64,000 bases of DNA. It comes from Pseudomonas sp. MM223. GTDB lineage: Bacteria > Pseudomonadota > Gammaproteobacteria > Pseudomonadales > Pseudomonadaceae. The DNA lies in NCBI GenBank assembly GCA_947090765.1, contig OX352322.1, positions 6,441,001-6,505,000 on the forward strand, read 5' to 3'. Positions 7,797 to 18,732 of the stretch are shown piece after piece (the stretch's first letter is position 1; every line of letters begins with the position of its first letter). Position numbers and translations under genes: made by a program. A model generated the notes under the pieces. It saw nothing but the letters and a program-made list of their open reading frames with translations, was not told the DNA's origin and did no database searches.

Positions 7797-10076
7797 TCAC
7801 AGGGTTTTATTGGCCCCAGGCCCGATCATCCGTGCCAACCCAAGGTTTTTAAGGGCCAGCTGCAACGAGCTGTGGATAACCTGCGGGTTGTCATGGCTCA
7901 GGGCCTCGGCCAGCAGGTCCTTGGCCTTGCTCATGTTCACCTGACGCAGCATCCACTTCACCTTCGGCAGGTTGGTGGCGTTCATCGACAAGCTGTCGAA
8001 GCCCATGGCCATCAGCAGGATCGCCGCCGCCGGGTCACCGGCCATTTCACCGCAGATGCTCACCGGTTTGCCTTCGCCATGGGCGTCGCGCACTACGGTG
8101 TTCAGCGCTTGCAGCACAGCCGGGTGCAGATAGTCGTAAAGGTCGGCGACCCGCGGGTTGTTGCGGTCCACCGCCAGCAGGTACTGGGTCAGGTCGTTTG
8201 AGCCGACCGACAGGAAGTCCACCTGCCGCGCCAGCTCCTTGGTCTGGTACACCGCCGCAGGGATTTCCACCATCACGCCCACCGGCGGCATCGGCACGTC
8301 GGTGCCTTCGTCCCGCACCTCGCCCCAGGCGCGGTGGATCAGGTGCAGCGCTTCTTCCAGCTCGTGGATGCCAGAAATCATCGGCAGCAGGATGCGCAGG
8401 TTGTTCAGGCCCTCGCTGGCCTTGAGCATGGCGCGGGTCTGCACCAGGAAGATTTCCGGGTGGTCGAGGGTAACGCGGATGCCGCGCCAACCGAGGAACG
8501 GGTTTTCTTCCTTGATCGGAAAGTACGAAAGCGCCTTGTCACCGCCGATGTCGAGGGTACGCATGGTCACCGGCAGCGGGTGGAAGGCCGCCAGCTGCTC
8601 GCGGTAAATGGCCAACTGCTCTTTCTCGCTGGGGAAGCGCTGGTTGATCATGAACGGCACTTCGGTGCGGTACAGGCCTACCCCTTCGGCGCCGCGCTGC
8701 TGGGCACGGGCCACGTCGGCCAGCAAGCCGGTGTTGACCCACAGCGGCATGCGGTGGCCGTCGGGGGTGACGCACGGCAGTTCGCGCAAGGCATCCAGGC
8801 CCTGGGCCAGCTGGCGTTCTTCTTCGACCACTTCGCTGTACTGCTTGCGCAGCACTTCGCTGGGGTTGGTGAACACCTCGCCCTTGTAGCCGTCGACGAT
8901 CAGTTCGATACCGTCGACCTTGGAGTACGGCAGGTCGACCAGGCCCATCACCGTGGGGATGCCCATGGCACGAGCGAGGATGGCGACGTGGGAGTTACCC
9001 GAACCCAGTACCGAAACCAGGCCCACCAGCTTGCCTTCCGGCACTTCGCCGAGCATGGCCGGGGTCAGCTCTTCACTGACCAGAATGGTGTTGTCGGCAT
9101 ACACCAGCGACTGCGAGCGGGCTTCCTGCAGGTAGGCCAGCAGGCGCCGGCCAAGGTCCTTGACGTCGGAGGCGCGCTCACGCAGGTAGTCATCGTCCAT
9201 CAGTTCGAAGCGGTTGACGTGCTCGCCAACCACTTGGCGCAGGGCGCCCTGCGCCCACTGGCCGGTCTTGATGACTTCGGTCACCTCGCCGCCCAGGGCT
9301 GCATCTTCGAGCATCATCAGGTACACATCGAACAACGCGCGCTCTTCCGGGCGCAGCTGGGTGGCCAGCTTGGCCGACAGCTTGCGCATGTCGTCGCGCA
9401 CGCCTTCAAGGGCGTTCTGGAACAGCTTGAGCTCAGCGTCGATGTCATCGACGGTTTTGTCCGGCACCACTTCCAGGTCGGCCGGCGGCAGCATCACCAC
9501 CGCACGCCCTACGGCAGCGCCAGGCGAGCCGGGTACACCGACGAAACGCGCTTCCTGAATACCCTTGCCCTGCCGGCCAAGGCCACGGATCGAGCCAGTG
9601 GCTTCGGCGTGGGCAATTACCCCGGCAAGCTGGGCGCTCATGGTGACCAGGAAGGCTTCTTCGCCCTCGTCGAACTGGCGGCGCTCCTTTTGCTGGATGA
9701 CCAATACCCCAACCACGCGGCGGTGGTGAATGATCGGCGCACCCAGGAAGGAGGCGAATTTTTCTTCACCGGTTTCGGCAAAGTAGCGGTAACGCGGGTG
9801 GTCGGCGGCGTTTTCCAGGTTCAGCGGCTCTTCCCGGGTACCGACCAGGCCAACCAGGCCCTCGTTGGGCGCCATGCTGACCTTGCCGATGGAGCGCTTG
9901 TTCAAGCCTTCGGAGGCCATCAGCACGAAGCGGTTGGTTTCCGGGTCGAGCAGGTAGACCGAGCAGACCTGGCTGCCCATGGCCTCCTTGACGCGCAAGA
10001 CAATGATCCCCAACGCCGACTTGAGATCTTTGGCGGAGTTTACTTCCTGGACGATCTTGCGCAGCGTATTGAGCAT
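7797..10076 (-). CDS. ptsP: phosphoenolpyruvate-protein phosphotransferase PtsP (EI-Ntr)
   Basis: First enzyme of the nitrogen-related PTS relay: it takes phosphate from PEP and passes it to NPr and then EIIA-Ntr, linking carbon and nitrogen status to regulation. The 759 residues show a GAF sensor domain (about 1-160), then the PTS EI core with the phosphorylated histidine near residue 363 (SGNSHVAILARAMG) and the C-terminal PEP-binding barrel (TLDIGGDK, GEMAGDP). It follows rppH by 22 bases in the same direction, an arrangement conserved in gamma-proteobacteria. Confidence 0.97.
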   Translation of the reverse strand: MLNTLRKIVQEVNSAKDLKSALGIIVLRVKEAMGSQVCSVYLLDPETNRFVLMASEGLNKRSIGKVSMAPNEGLVGLVGTREEPLNLENAADHPRYRYFAETGEEKFASFLGAPIIHHRRVVGVLVIQQKERRQFDEGEEAFLVTMSAQLAGVIAHAEATGSIRGLGRQGKGIQEARFVGVPGSPGAAVGRAVVMLPPADLEVVPDKTVDDIDAELKLFQNALEGVRDDMRKLSAKLATQLRPEERALFDVYLMMLEDAALGGEVTEVIKTGQWAQGALRQVVGEHVNRFELMDDDYLRERASDVKDLGRRLLAYLQEARSQSLVYADNTILVSEELTPAMLGEVPEGKLVGLVSVLGSGNSHVAILARAMGIPTVMGLVDLPYSKVDGIELIVDGYKGEVFTNPSEVLRKQYSEVVEEERQLAQGLDALRELPCVTPDGHRMPLWVNTGLLADVARAQQRGAEGVGLYRTEVPFMINQRFPSEKEQLAIYREQLAAFHPLPVTMRTLDIGGDKALSYFPIKEENPFLGWRGIRVTLDHPEIFLVQTRAMLKASEGLNNLRILLPMISGIHELEEALHLIHRAWGEVRDEGTDVPMPPVGVMVEIPAAVYQTKELARQVDFLSVGSNDLTQYLLAVDRNNPRVADLYDYLHPAVLQALNTVVRDAHGEGKPVSICGEMAGDPAAAILLMAMGFDSLSMNATNLPKVKWMLRQVNMSKAKDLLAEALSHDNPQVIHSSLQLALKNLGLARMIGPGANKTL

Positions 10077-10098
10077 GGCTCGGGGTCGAACTCCGTCG

Positions 10099-10578
10099 TC
10101 AGTCGCGCGTCAGAAGACGCGGTGCTAGCTCTTTCAGGGCGCGTCGGTACACCTCGCGCTTGAATGTCACAACCTGGCCCAGCGGATACCAATAGCTCAC
10201 CCAGCGCCAGCCGTCGAATTCGGGCTTGCCGGTCAGGTCCATCCGCACCCGCTGTTCATTGCTGACCAGCCGTAGCAGGAACCACTTCTGCTTCTGGCCG
10301 ATGCACAGCGGCTGGCTGTGGGTACGTACCAGTCGCTGGGGTAAACGATAACGCAACCAACCGCGGGTGCAGGCAAGAATTTCCACATCATCGCGTTCAA
10401 GGCCAACTTCTTCGTTCAGCTCGCGGTACAGGGCATCTTCCGGCGTCTCGTCAGGGTTGATACCCCCCTGGGGAAACTGCCAGGCATCCTGGTTGATCCG
10501 GCGAGCCCATAGCACCTGCCCGGCATCATTCGTGAGAATGATCCCGACATTGGGGCGAAAACCATCCGGGTCGATCAC
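10099..10578 (-). CDS. rppH: RNA 5'-pyrophosphohydrolase RppH
   Basis: Nudix hydrolase that removes pyrophosphate from triphosphorylated mRNA 5' ends and so starts RNase E-dependent decay. The Nudix box runs from [17 protein letters not shown] into NEEVGL. The open frame reaches 10650, but the conserved protein starts at the GTG at 10578 ([13 protein letters not shown]) with GAGG upstream, giving the usual 159 residues. It is first in an rppH-ptsP unit and divergent from the HAD phosphatase. Confidence 0.95.
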   Translation of the reverse strand: MIDPDGFRPNVGIILTNDAGQVLWARRINQDAWQFPQGGINPDETPEDALYRELNEEVGLERDDVEILACTRGWLRYRLPQRLVRTHSQPLCIGQKQKWFLLRLVSNEQRVRMDLTGKPEFDGWRWVSYWYPLGQVVTFKREVYRRALKELAPRLLTRD

Positions 10579-10719
10579 GGCAGCAACCTCGCAAACGCAT
10601 GTCACCGCATTGTTCCACAAAGCTTGCGAGCGCAGCAACGCGCCCGCCAAGCTTATGTGCAGCAGCGTGAAAACTCCGTATTCTGCGGGCCTACCCTGTG
10701 GCTGATGCGAGTGACCGCG

Positions 10720-11376
10720 ATGCGCCTGGCTTTATTCGACCTGGACAATACCCTCCTCGGTGGCGACAGCGACCATGCCTGGGGTGACTACCTTTGCGAG
10801 CGCGGCATTCTCGACCCGGTCGCCTACAAGCAACGCAACGATGGCTTCTACCAGGAATACCTCAACGGCACCCTGGACCTGCAGGCCTACCTGGCCTTTT
10901 CCATGGAGATCCTGGCGGCAACACCTGTGGCCCAGCTCGACGAATGGCACCGCGACTTCATGCGCGACTGCATCGAGCCGATCATCCTGCCCAAGGCCCT
11001 GGCCTTGCTACAGCAGCACCGCGAGGCGGGCGACCAGCTGGTGATCATCACCGCCACCAACCGTTTCGTCACCGCGCCAATTGCCCGGCGCCTTGGGGTA
11101 CGCGTACTGCTGGCAACCGAATGCGAGAGGCACGAGGGCCGCTACACCGGGCGCAGTACCGATATACCGTGTTTCCGTGAAGGCAAAGTGACGCGGCTGG
11201 AACGCTGGATGCTGGAGAATGGCTTCGACCTGGAAGACAGCTACTTCTATAGCGACTCGATGAACGATTTACCGCTGTTGCAGCGGGTGACGCACGCGGT
11301 GGCGGTGGACCCGGACCCGAACCTGCGGGCCGAGGCCGAGAAGCGCGGGTGGCCGGTGGTTTCGCTCAGGGGTTGA
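10720..11376 (+). CDS. HAD-family (IB, phosphoserine-phosphatase-like) hydrolase
   Basis: 218-residue HAD phosphatase. Motif I FDLDNTLL has the nucleophile Asp7 and acid Asp9; motif II is IITATN; motif IV is [11 protein letters not shown]. The cap is of the small alpha-helical type found in SerB-like subfamily IB. In beta-proteobacteria related proteins act on histidinol phosphate, but Pseudomonas members are unassigned, so the substrate is open. The ATG at 10720 (MRLALFDLD) is chosen because the upstream extension in this frame overlaps the divergent rppH region and is not family-like. Confidence 0.88.
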   Translation: MRLALFDLDNTLLGGDSDHAWGDYLCERGILDPVAYKQRNDGFYQEYLNGTLDLQAYLAFSMEILAATPVAQLDEWHRDFMRDCIEPIILPKALALLQQHREAGDQLVIITATNRFVTAPIARRLGVRVLLATECERHEGRYTGRSTDIPCFREGKVTRLERWMLENGFDLEDSYFYSDSMNDLPLLQRVTHAVAVDPDPNLRAEAEKRGWPVVSLRG

Positions 11377-11382
11377 GATTGC

Positions 11383-11485
11383 CGGGGCTGCTTTGCAGCC
11401 CTTTCGCGGCACAAGGCCGCTCCTACAGGGGAACGCATATCCCTGTAGGAGCGGCCTTGTGCCGCGAAAGGAGGGCAAAGCCTTC
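11383..11485. repeat. REP pair, CGGCACAAGGCCG family
   Basis: Inverted arms with CGCGGCACAAGGCCGCTCC and its complement around a short AACGCATAT centre, preceded by the small hairpin GGGGCTGCTTTGCAGCCC. It lies between the convergent HAD and DUF2269 genes. Confidence 0.85.
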
Positions 11486-11493
11486 CCCTGGCC

Positions 11494-11919
11494 TCAAACT
11501 GGCTTGGCCCCCATCAACCCGGCAATGGACAGGAAGCAGACCCCGCTGAACACCGCCAGTGCCAAGGTAAACCGCAGCCCCACCACTTCAGCCTTGCGCA
11601 GCCGGTTCAGGCGCACCAGCAGCCACCACACGGCAAAGGCACCGAAGGTATAGATGACGCTGGACGCCAGTACCCAGGTCTGCCCCAGCGGCCAGCCGAC
11701 CAGGTGCACCAGCCACCAGCCGGTGAACGGCATGCTCACCAGGCACAGGCCCATCACCAGCCAGATGAACACCAGCGGCCGGCGCAGCAGCTTGGCGTAG
11801 GCTTCTGCATCGCCTTGCCTGCGGGCGCGCACGGTCCAGATCGCCAGGCCCAGGGCGCCCAGCAGCAGCAACACGGTGGCAATGATGTGCAAGGTCTTGA
11901 GGGTGGTCAGGTGTTCCAT
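11494..11919 (-). CDS. DUF2269-type integral membrane protein
   Basis: 141 residues with four predicted membrane helices: about 8-28 (LHIIATVLLLLGALGLA), 48-70, 80-102 and 117-137. It begins MEHLTTLKTLHIIATVLL, close to the DUF2269 pattern with a histidine inside helix 1. Such proteins are of unknown function. It stands alone between two REP elements. Confidence 0.75.
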   Translation of the reverse strand: MEHLTTLKTLHIIATVLLLLGALGLAIWTVRARRQGDAEAYAKLLRRPLVFIWLVMGLCLVSMPFTGWWLVHLVGWPLGQTWVLASSVIYTFGAFAVWWLLVRLNRLRKAEVVGLRFTLALAVFSGVCFLSIAGLMGAKPV

Positions 11920-11956
11920 GTCTCGGTTGTCCTTAAACAGGCCATTTGGCGGTGGC

Positions 11957-11987
11957 TTCTTCGCGGGCGAGCCCGCGAAAGGGCCAT
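11957..11987. repeat. single REP-like hairpin
   Basis: TTCTTCGCGGGCGAGCCCGCGAAAGGG forms one short palindrome (CGCGGGC / GCCCGCG). It resembles one arm of a P. putida REP and lies between ilvA and the DUF2269 gene. Confidence 0.6.
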
Positions 11988-12005
11988 CAGCCCTAGCTTA
12001 GCCGC

Positions 12006-13520
<1,515 letters not shown>

Positions 13521-13655
13521 CGGGAAAGCATCACTGGGCCGCGGGACAAGGGCTGCGAGTCTACCCCAGCGCTACGTCGGGCGACCACAGCAAAGCCGCC
13601 CAAGCCGTTATACTAGGCAACTTTGAAAACCGCCCTGCCCCTTTTCGGAGCCCGC

Positions 13656-14330
13656 ATGACCCAGGACCAACTCAAACAGGCCGTCGCCCAGGCCGCTGTC
13701 GACTTCATTCTGCCCAAGCTGGATGAAAAGAGCGTTGTCGGCGTCGGTACCGGTTCGACTGCCAACTTCTTCATCGACGCCCTGGCTCAGCACAAGACCG
13801 CCTTCGACGGCGCGGTTGCCAGCTCCGAAGCTACTGCCCAGCGCCTGAAGGGCCATGGCATCCCGGTGTACGAGCTGAACAGCGTCAGCGAGCTGGAATT
13901 CTACGTGGACGGCGCCGACGAGAGCGACGCGCACCTGAACCTGATCAAGGGCGGCGGTGCGGCCCTGACCCGCGAGAAGATCGTCGCCGCCGTGGCCAAG
14001 ACCTTCATCTGCATCGCCGACGGCAGCAAGCTGGTGCCGGTGCTGGGCGCCTTCCCGCTGCCGGTCGAAGTGATCCCGATGGCCCGTAGCCATGTGGCCC
14101 GTCAGCTGGTCAAACTGGGCGGCGACCCGGTGTACCGCGAAGGTGTGGTTACCGACAACGGCAACGTGATCCTCGACGTGCACAACCTGCAAATCACCAA
14201 CCCGGTGGAGCTGGAAGCGCAGATCAACGCCATCGTTGGCGTGGTGACCAACGGCTTGTTCGCGGCGCGGCCGGCGGATTTGCTGCTGCTGGGTACTGCT
14301 GAAGGCGTGAAGAGCCTGAAGGCCGAGTAA
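13656..14330 (+). CDS. rpiA: ribose-5-phosphate isomerase A
   Basis: Interconverts ribose 5-phosphate and ribulose 5-phosphate in the pentose phosphate pathway. Signatures are [15 protein letters not shown] (phosphate loop), DGADESD with the catalytic Asp/Glu region, and [11 protein letters not shown]. The ATG at 13656 with GGAG upstream gives 224 residues; an upstream ATG at 13623 is not supported. TTATACTA at 13607-13614 is a good -10 candidate. It is divergent from ilvA, an arrangement conserved in Pseudomonas. Confidence 0.96.
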   Translation: MTQDQLKQAVAQAAVDFILPKLDEKSVVGVGTGSTANFFIDALAQHKTAFDGAVASSEATAQRLKGHGIPVYELNSVSELEFYVDGADESDAHLNLIKGGGAALTREKIVAAVAKTFICIADGSKLVPVLGAFPLPVEVIPMARSHVARQLVKLGGDPVYREGVVTDNGNVILDVHNLQITNPVELEAQINAIVGVVTNGLFAARPADLLLLGTAEGVKSLKAE

Positions 14331-14337
14331 CCTTCGG

Positions 14338-14458
14338 CGAGGGCTTTGCCCTCGATTCGCAGCACAAGGCTGCTCCTACAAGGGACCGCATCAGGTTCAG
14401 GCCCTGCGGCCTCTTGTAGGAGCAGCCTTGTGCTGCGAATGGGCTGCAAAGCAGCCCC
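14338..14458. repeat. REP pair, CAGCACAAGGCTG family
   Basis: Inverted arms ATTCGCAGCACAAGGCTG / CAGCCTTGTGCTGCGAAT with the CTCCTACA tail, flanked by small GC hairpins on each side. The stem bases differ from the CGGCACAAGGCCG family by paired changes. It lies between convergent genes. Confidence 0.85.
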
Positions 14459-14462
14459 ACCC

Positions 14463-15365
14463 TCACTCCACCGGCTGCTTGAACACATAGAACAGGTTCG
14501 GCTCACTGACCAGATAGATGGTCCCCGCCTCGTCCATCGCAATCCCCTCCGCCTGCGGCACCGTCGCCCGCAACCCCTGGAAGCCCTTGCGCAACGACAA
14601 GGTGCTCAGCGGCCTGCCTTCCACATCAAGCTCCAATACCAGCCGCGACTCGTCCGACAGCGCCAGCAAATGCCCGCTGCGCTCATCGAACTGCAAACTC
14701 GACAGGTCCCGCACAAACAGCCGTGAATCACGCTTGCGGTCTTGCACCACATGCACGGCGTAGGGCTTTTCCGGGTTGTCATGGGGGAAGCCATGCACCT
14801 CGTAGATCAGCATCGGGTCACGCTCCTTCGCCACGAACAGGCGCTTGCCCGCCGAATCGTAGGCCAGGCCCTCGAACCCCTTGTTGCCGTTCAGGCCAAT
14901 GCCCAGGCTGAGCTGTTCAGCGTCACCGGCATCGAGGAACATCGTGTCGTCTTCCAGCCGCACGCGAATCAGCCGCTGCTGACGCTCGTCGGTGATTACA
15001 TAACTGTTCGGCCCAACATACTCCACAGCTTCCGGGTCACCAAAGCCGGTAAGCGGCACGCGGCGCAGGATACGGCCGTCCAGCGATAGCTCGATCAACT
15101 CCGAACGGGCGTTGGTGACGGTGAACAGGGTTTTGCGGTCGGGGTCGTAGGTCAACGCCGAGATGTCGTCATCCAGCCCTTCGACCGGCTGCGCCTCCAC
15201 CACCACCCGGTAGCGGTCCAGGCCGATGCTCTGCTCGGCAGGCTGCCACCAGGTCTTCAGATTGAACCAGCCACGCTCGAACAGACGAAACTCCTGCCCG
15301 GCCCAACCAAGCAGGAGCAGGCCAAGGGCGGCCAGAACAACAAACAGGCGAACAAAACGACGCAT
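14463..15365 (-). CDS. SdiA-regulated-domain (YjiK-like) beta-propeller protein, copy 1
   Basis: 300 residues. An N-terminal membrane anchor or signal segment (about 5-22, VRLFVVLAALGLLLLGWAG) is followed by a predicted beta-propeller with repeats such as DISALTYDPDRKTLFTVT, PEAVEYVG, GFEGLAYDSAGKRLFVA and AEGIAMDEAGTIYLVSEPN. This matches the SdiA-regulated domain of E. coli YjiK, whose function is unknown. The next gene upstream is a clear paralogue, so the pair arose by tandem duplication. Confidence 0.85.
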   Translation of the reverse strand: MRRFVRLFVVLAALGLLLLGWAGQEFRLFERGWFNLKTWWQPAEQSIGLDRYRVVVEAQPVEGLDDDISALTYDPDRKTLFTVTNARSELIELSLDGRILRRVPLTGFGDPEAVEYVGPNSYVITDERQQRLIRVRLEDDTMFLDAGDAEQLSLGIGLNGNKGFEGLAYDSAGKRLFVAKERDPMLIYEVHGFPHDNPEKPYAVHVVQDRKRDSRLFVRDLSSLQFDERSGHLLALSDESRLVLELDVEGRPLSTLSLRKGFQGLRATVPQAEGIAMDEAGTIYLVSEPNLFYVFKQPVE

Positions 15366-15455
15366 AAGGGCAGACTCGGCACAGGGGTGGCGAATCTAAC
15401 CATTAACGGCTGAAGCAAAGCTTAATGCCAGCGTCAGGCAAATCTGATGATGCTG

Positions 15456-16376
15456 TCAGTTCTTCTTGAAGCGATAGAACAGCGCCGGCTCGCTGACCAT
15501 GTACAGGTTGCCCTTGTCGTCCATGGCTACCCCTTCGGCACGCGGAATGGTGTCCTCAAGCCCGTTGAAGCCGCCCAACAAGGTCATGAAGCTGACTTGC
15601 TGCCCTTGCTCGTCCAGCTCCAACAGCATGTTGGAGTCGGCCGAAAGCACCAGCAGGTGACCGGTACGTGGGTCGACACCCAGCGCCGAGAGGTTGCGCA
15701 GGTCGAGTTCATCGCTGGGCATCGGCTGCTTGTCACCCTTGAGCGGGCTGCGGCCATCGGTGTTCCAGGTGTACAGCTTGGGTGGGCGCTCCTCGCCGAT
15801 GACCAGGCGCTGGCGCAGCGGGTCCCAGGCCACTGCCTCGAAGCCCTTGTTGCTCTTCACTGACGGGCCCAGGTCGTGGCTTTGGAAATCGTCGTGGTTC
15901 AACGCCGTGGTTTGCGCATCCACCTTGACCACGGTCAGGTCATGCAGGCGCTCGTCGGTAATGGCCAGGTAGCCATCTTCCAGCACGGCGACGCCTTCCG
16001 GGTTACTCCAGCCGTTAAGCGGTATCTTGCGCAGTACATCGCCATCCAGGCTCAGCTCGACCAGGATCGGGTTCTTGCCCATGACCGCGAACAGAGTACG
16101 GGTGCGCGGGTTGAAGGACACGTCCGAGGCTTCGTCGTCGTCCATGCCCGGCAGGGGCTTGGCATCGATGTCTACCTGGTAGTCCGGCAGCCACACGCTT
16201 TCGCTGCGCTCGGCGGTGCTTTCGAAGCTTTCCTTTACCCACAGCGCGCCGCGGTCATCCCAGTGCATGGCGACCGATACGCCATAACCGATCACCGCCG
16301 CCACGGCCAGGCCGAAGGGCCAGCGCAGGTAGAAGCGACGCTTGGGAGTTGCCGGGGCGCTGGAGGGTGATGGCAT
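15456..16376 (-). CDS. SdiA-regulated-domain (YjiK-like) beta-propeller protein, copy 2
   Basis: 306 residues with the same plan as its downstream neighbour: a short basic N terminus, one membrane segment (about 20-38, WPFGLAVAAVIGYGVSVA), then propeller repeats (EASDVSFNPRTRTLFAV, PEGVAVLEDG, GFEAVAWDPLRQRLVIG, AEGVAMDDKGNLYMVSEPA). The two proteins align along their length but have diverged well beyond recent duplication. The gap to copy 1 is 90 bases, so they may be co-transcribed. No function is known. Confidence 0.85.
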   Translation of the reverse strand: MPSPSSAPATPKRRFYLRWPFGLAVAAVIGYGVSVAMHWDDRGALWVKESFESTAERSESVWLPDYQVDIDAKPLPGMDDDEASDVSFNPRTRTLFAVMGKNPILVELSLDGDVLRKIPLNGWSNPEGVAVLEDGYLAITDERLHDLTVVKVDAQTTALNHDDFQSHDLGPSVKSNKGFEAVAWDPLRQRLVIGEERPPKLYTWNTDGRSPLKGDKQPMPSDELDLRNLSALGVDPRTGHLLVLSADSNMLLELDEQGQQVSFMTLLGGFNGLEDTIPRAEGVAMDDKGNLYMVSEPALFYRFKKN

Positions 16377-16496
16377 GCGGGTTTCCTGGGGGAATGGGCG
16401 TAGGTCCGCGCATTATCCTGATTGGGTGTGAAAAAAACGCCAAATCCTGCCTGGGCGCGCTCCCACAGGGGTCAGAGCACCCGGCTTTCGAAGCGG

Positions 16497-17138
16497 CTAA
16501 CGCCCGGCAGCCTCCAGCACCAGCTCGTCACCGACATTGAACGGGCCTACGCCCGCCGGGGTGCCGGTGAGGATCACATCGCCCGCCTGCAGCGAAAAAT
16601 GCGCCGCCATGTACTGGATCATCGGCACGATCGGGTTCAGCATCATCGCGCTGTTGCCGTCCTGGCGCACTTCGCCGTTTACAGTCAGGCGCACCGGGAT
16701 GTCGGTCACGTCCTCGAAGCTGGCAGCCGAGACGAACGGCGGCAACACGCAGGCGCCGTCAAAACACTTGGCCAGTTCCCACGGCAGGCCCTTCTCTTTC
16801 AGCTTGGCCTGCACGTCGCGCAAGGTCAGGTCCAGCGCCGGGGCATAACCGGAAATGGCGTCCAGCACCTCTTCCTCGCTCGGATGGGTCGACAGCGGTT
16901 TGCCCAGCAGCACGGCAATTTCGGCCTCGTAGTGCACCGAGCCGCGCTCGGCCGGGATCTTGAAGCCGCCCTCGGCCGGCACTACGCAGCTGCCCGGTTT
17001 GATGAACAACAGCGGCTCAGTAGGGATCGGGTTGTCCAGTTCCTTGGCATGCTCGGCATAGTTACGGCCAATACACACCACCTTGCCCAGCGGGAAGTGA
17101 ATGCGCGTGCCGTCTACGTACTGGTGCTGGTAACTCAT
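16497..17138 (-). CDS. fumarylacetoacetate hydrolase (FAH) family protein
   Basis: 213 residues. The FAH fold signatures are CIGRNYAEHAKELDN near the N terminus, the metal-binding acidic residues around HYEAEIAVLLG, and the C-terminal GDVILTGTPAGVGP. Family members are metal-dependent hydrolases, decarboxylases or isomerases of 2-oxo acids, including acylpyruvate hydrolase and oxaloacetate decarboxylase (FAHD1). The ATG at 17138 has AGAGGAG seven bases upstream and is preferred to the TTG-initiated extension. It follows the D-2-hydroxyglutarate dehydrogenase by 25 bases in the same direction, so a link to 2-oxo acid clean-up is plausible. Confidence 0.85.
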   Translation of the reverse strand: MSYQHQYVDGTRIHFPLGKVVCIGRNYAEHAKELDNPIPTEPLLFIKPGSCVVPAEGGFKIPAERGSVHYEAEIAVLLGKPLSTHPSEEEVLDAISGYAPALDLTLRDVQAKLKEKGLPWELAKCFDGACVLPPFVSAASFEDVTDIPVRLTVNGEVRQDGNSAMMLNPIVPMIQYMAAHFSLQAGDVILTGTPAGVGPFNVGDELVLEAAGR

Positions 17139-17163
17139 GGCCGACTCCTCTGGATACTGCTTT

Positions 17164-18561
17164 TTATTCAGGTGCAAAGATCTTACCCGGATTCATGATG
17201 CCGTTAGGGTCGAAGACGGCCTTTATTGCCTTCATGCAGGCAATTTCATCCGGCGAGCGGCTGTAGCCCAGGTAGTCGCGCTTGGTCATGCCCACGCCAT
17301 GCTCGGCCGAGATCGAGCCGTTGTAGTGCTTGACGATATCGAACACCCATTTGTTGACCTTGGTGCACGAGGCGAAGAAGTCGTCCTTGCTCATGTGCTC
17401 AGGCTTGAGGATGTTCAGGTGCAGGTTGCCGTCGCCGATGTGGCCGTACCAAACCACTTCGTAGTCCGGGTAGTGCTCTGCAACGATGGCGTCGATATCA
17501 CGCAAAAACGCCGGCACCCTGGAAACAGTGACCGAAATGTCGTTTTTGTACGGGGTCCAGTGCGAAATGGTTTCCGACAGGTACTCGCGCAGCTTCCACA
17601 GGTTTTTAAGCTGGGTTTCGCTCTGGCTCATCACCCCGTCCAGCACCCAGCCCTGCTCGACGCAATGCTCGAAGGTAGCTAACGCTTCGTTGGCGACTTC
17701 CTCAGTGCTGGCTTCGAACTCCAGCAGTGCATAGAACGGGCAGTCGGTCTCGAACGGGGCGGGTACATCGCCGCGCGCCAGGATCTTGGCCAGGCCCTTG
17801 TCGGAGAAGAACTCGAAGGCGGTCAGGTCCAGCTTGCCCTGGAAGGCATGCAGCACCGGCATGATCGAGTCGAAGTCCGGCGTGCCCAACACCATGGCAG
17901 TGAGGTTGCGCGGGGCACGGTCCAGGCGCATGGTGGCCTCGACCACGAAGCCCAGCGTGCCTTCGGCGCCAATGAACAACTGGCGCAGGTCGTAGCCGGT
18001 GGCGTTCTTGATCAGGTCTTTGTTCAGTTCCAGCAACTCGCCTTTGCCGGTGACCACTTTCAGCCCGGCCACCCAGTTGCGGGTCATGCCGTAGCGAATT
18101 ACCTTGATCCCGCCAGCATTGGTGCCGATGTTGCCGCCAATCTGGCTGGAGCCGCTGGAAGCGAAGTCCACCGGGTAATACAGGCCCTGCTCTTCGGCGA
18201 AGGTTTGCAGTTGCCGGGTAATTACCCCCGGCTGGCAGACCACGGTGCGGTCGAAGGCATTGAAGTCGAGAATCTGGTTCATGTAGTCGAAGGAAACGAC
18301 CACCTCGCCATTGGCCGCCACGGCGCCGGCAGAAAGCCCGGTACGCCCGCCAGAGGGCACCAGCGCCACCTTGTGCGCATTGGCCCAGCGCACAATCGCC
18401 TGCACCTGTTCGACCGTCTTGGGGAAGACGATGGCACTGGGCGCCGGCGGGTAATGTTTGGTCCAATCCTTGCCGTAGGCTTCGAGGGAAGCCGCGTCGG
18501 TCAGGACCTTGCCAGGGTCGACAAGGGTCATCAGTTCATCAATTACAGCGGGGTGGGTCAT
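17164..18561 (-). CDS. FAD-dependent D-2-hydroxyglutarate dehydrogenase (GlcD/DLD-like)
   Basis: 465-residue flavoprotein with an N-terminal VAO-type FAD-binding domain (VPSGGRTGLSAGAV, SSGSSQIGGNIGTNAGG) and a C-terminal FAD-oxidase domain ending NPGKIFAPE; GHIGDGNLHLNIL holds metal-binding histidines. It lies divergent from serA. In Pseudomonas stutzeri the equivalent enzyme removes D-2-hydroxyglutarate, made when SerA reduces 2-oxoglutarate, and so drives serine synthesis. The same pairing here supports that role. The start at 18561 (MTHPAVIDELMTLV) is preferred to the ATG-like frame start at 18600. D-lactate dehydrogenase is the main alternative. Confidence 0.85.
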   Translation of the reverse strand: MTHPAVIDELMTLVDPGKVLTDAASLEAYGKDWTKHYPPAPSAIVFPKTVEQVQAIVRWANAHKVALVPSGGRTGLSAGAVAANGEVVVSFDYMNQILDFNAFDRTVVCQPGVITRQLQTFAEEQGLYYPVDFASSGSSQIGGNIGTNAGGIKVIRYGMTRNWVAGLKVVTGKGELLELNKDLIKNATGYDLRQLFIGAEGTLGFVVEATMRLDRAPRNLTAMVLGTPDFDSIMPVLHAFQGKLDLTAFEFFSDKGLAKILARGDVPAPFETDCPFYALLEFEASTEEVANEALATFEHCVEQGWVLDGVMSQSETQLKNLWKLREYLSETISHWTPYKNDISVTVSRVPAFLRDIDAIVAEHYPDYEVVWYGHIGDGNLHLNILKPEHMSKDDFFASCTKVNKWVFDIVKHYNGSISAEHGVGMTKRDYLGYSRSPDEIACMKAIKAVFDPNGIMNPGKIFAPE

Positions 18562-18732
18562 CGCTGGAACTCTCGACTTATTCATAGTCACCCTGAGCAC
18601 TCTTCACCTGTCGGGATAAGCTCAGATTGTGTCGCGTATGCTAGCATAGCCCTCCCGCTGTTCATGCTAAGGCTGCCCTCGCGCCTGGCATCACCCCTCG
18701 CCATTTTTTCTCCGGGATACAGGTTTACGCAG

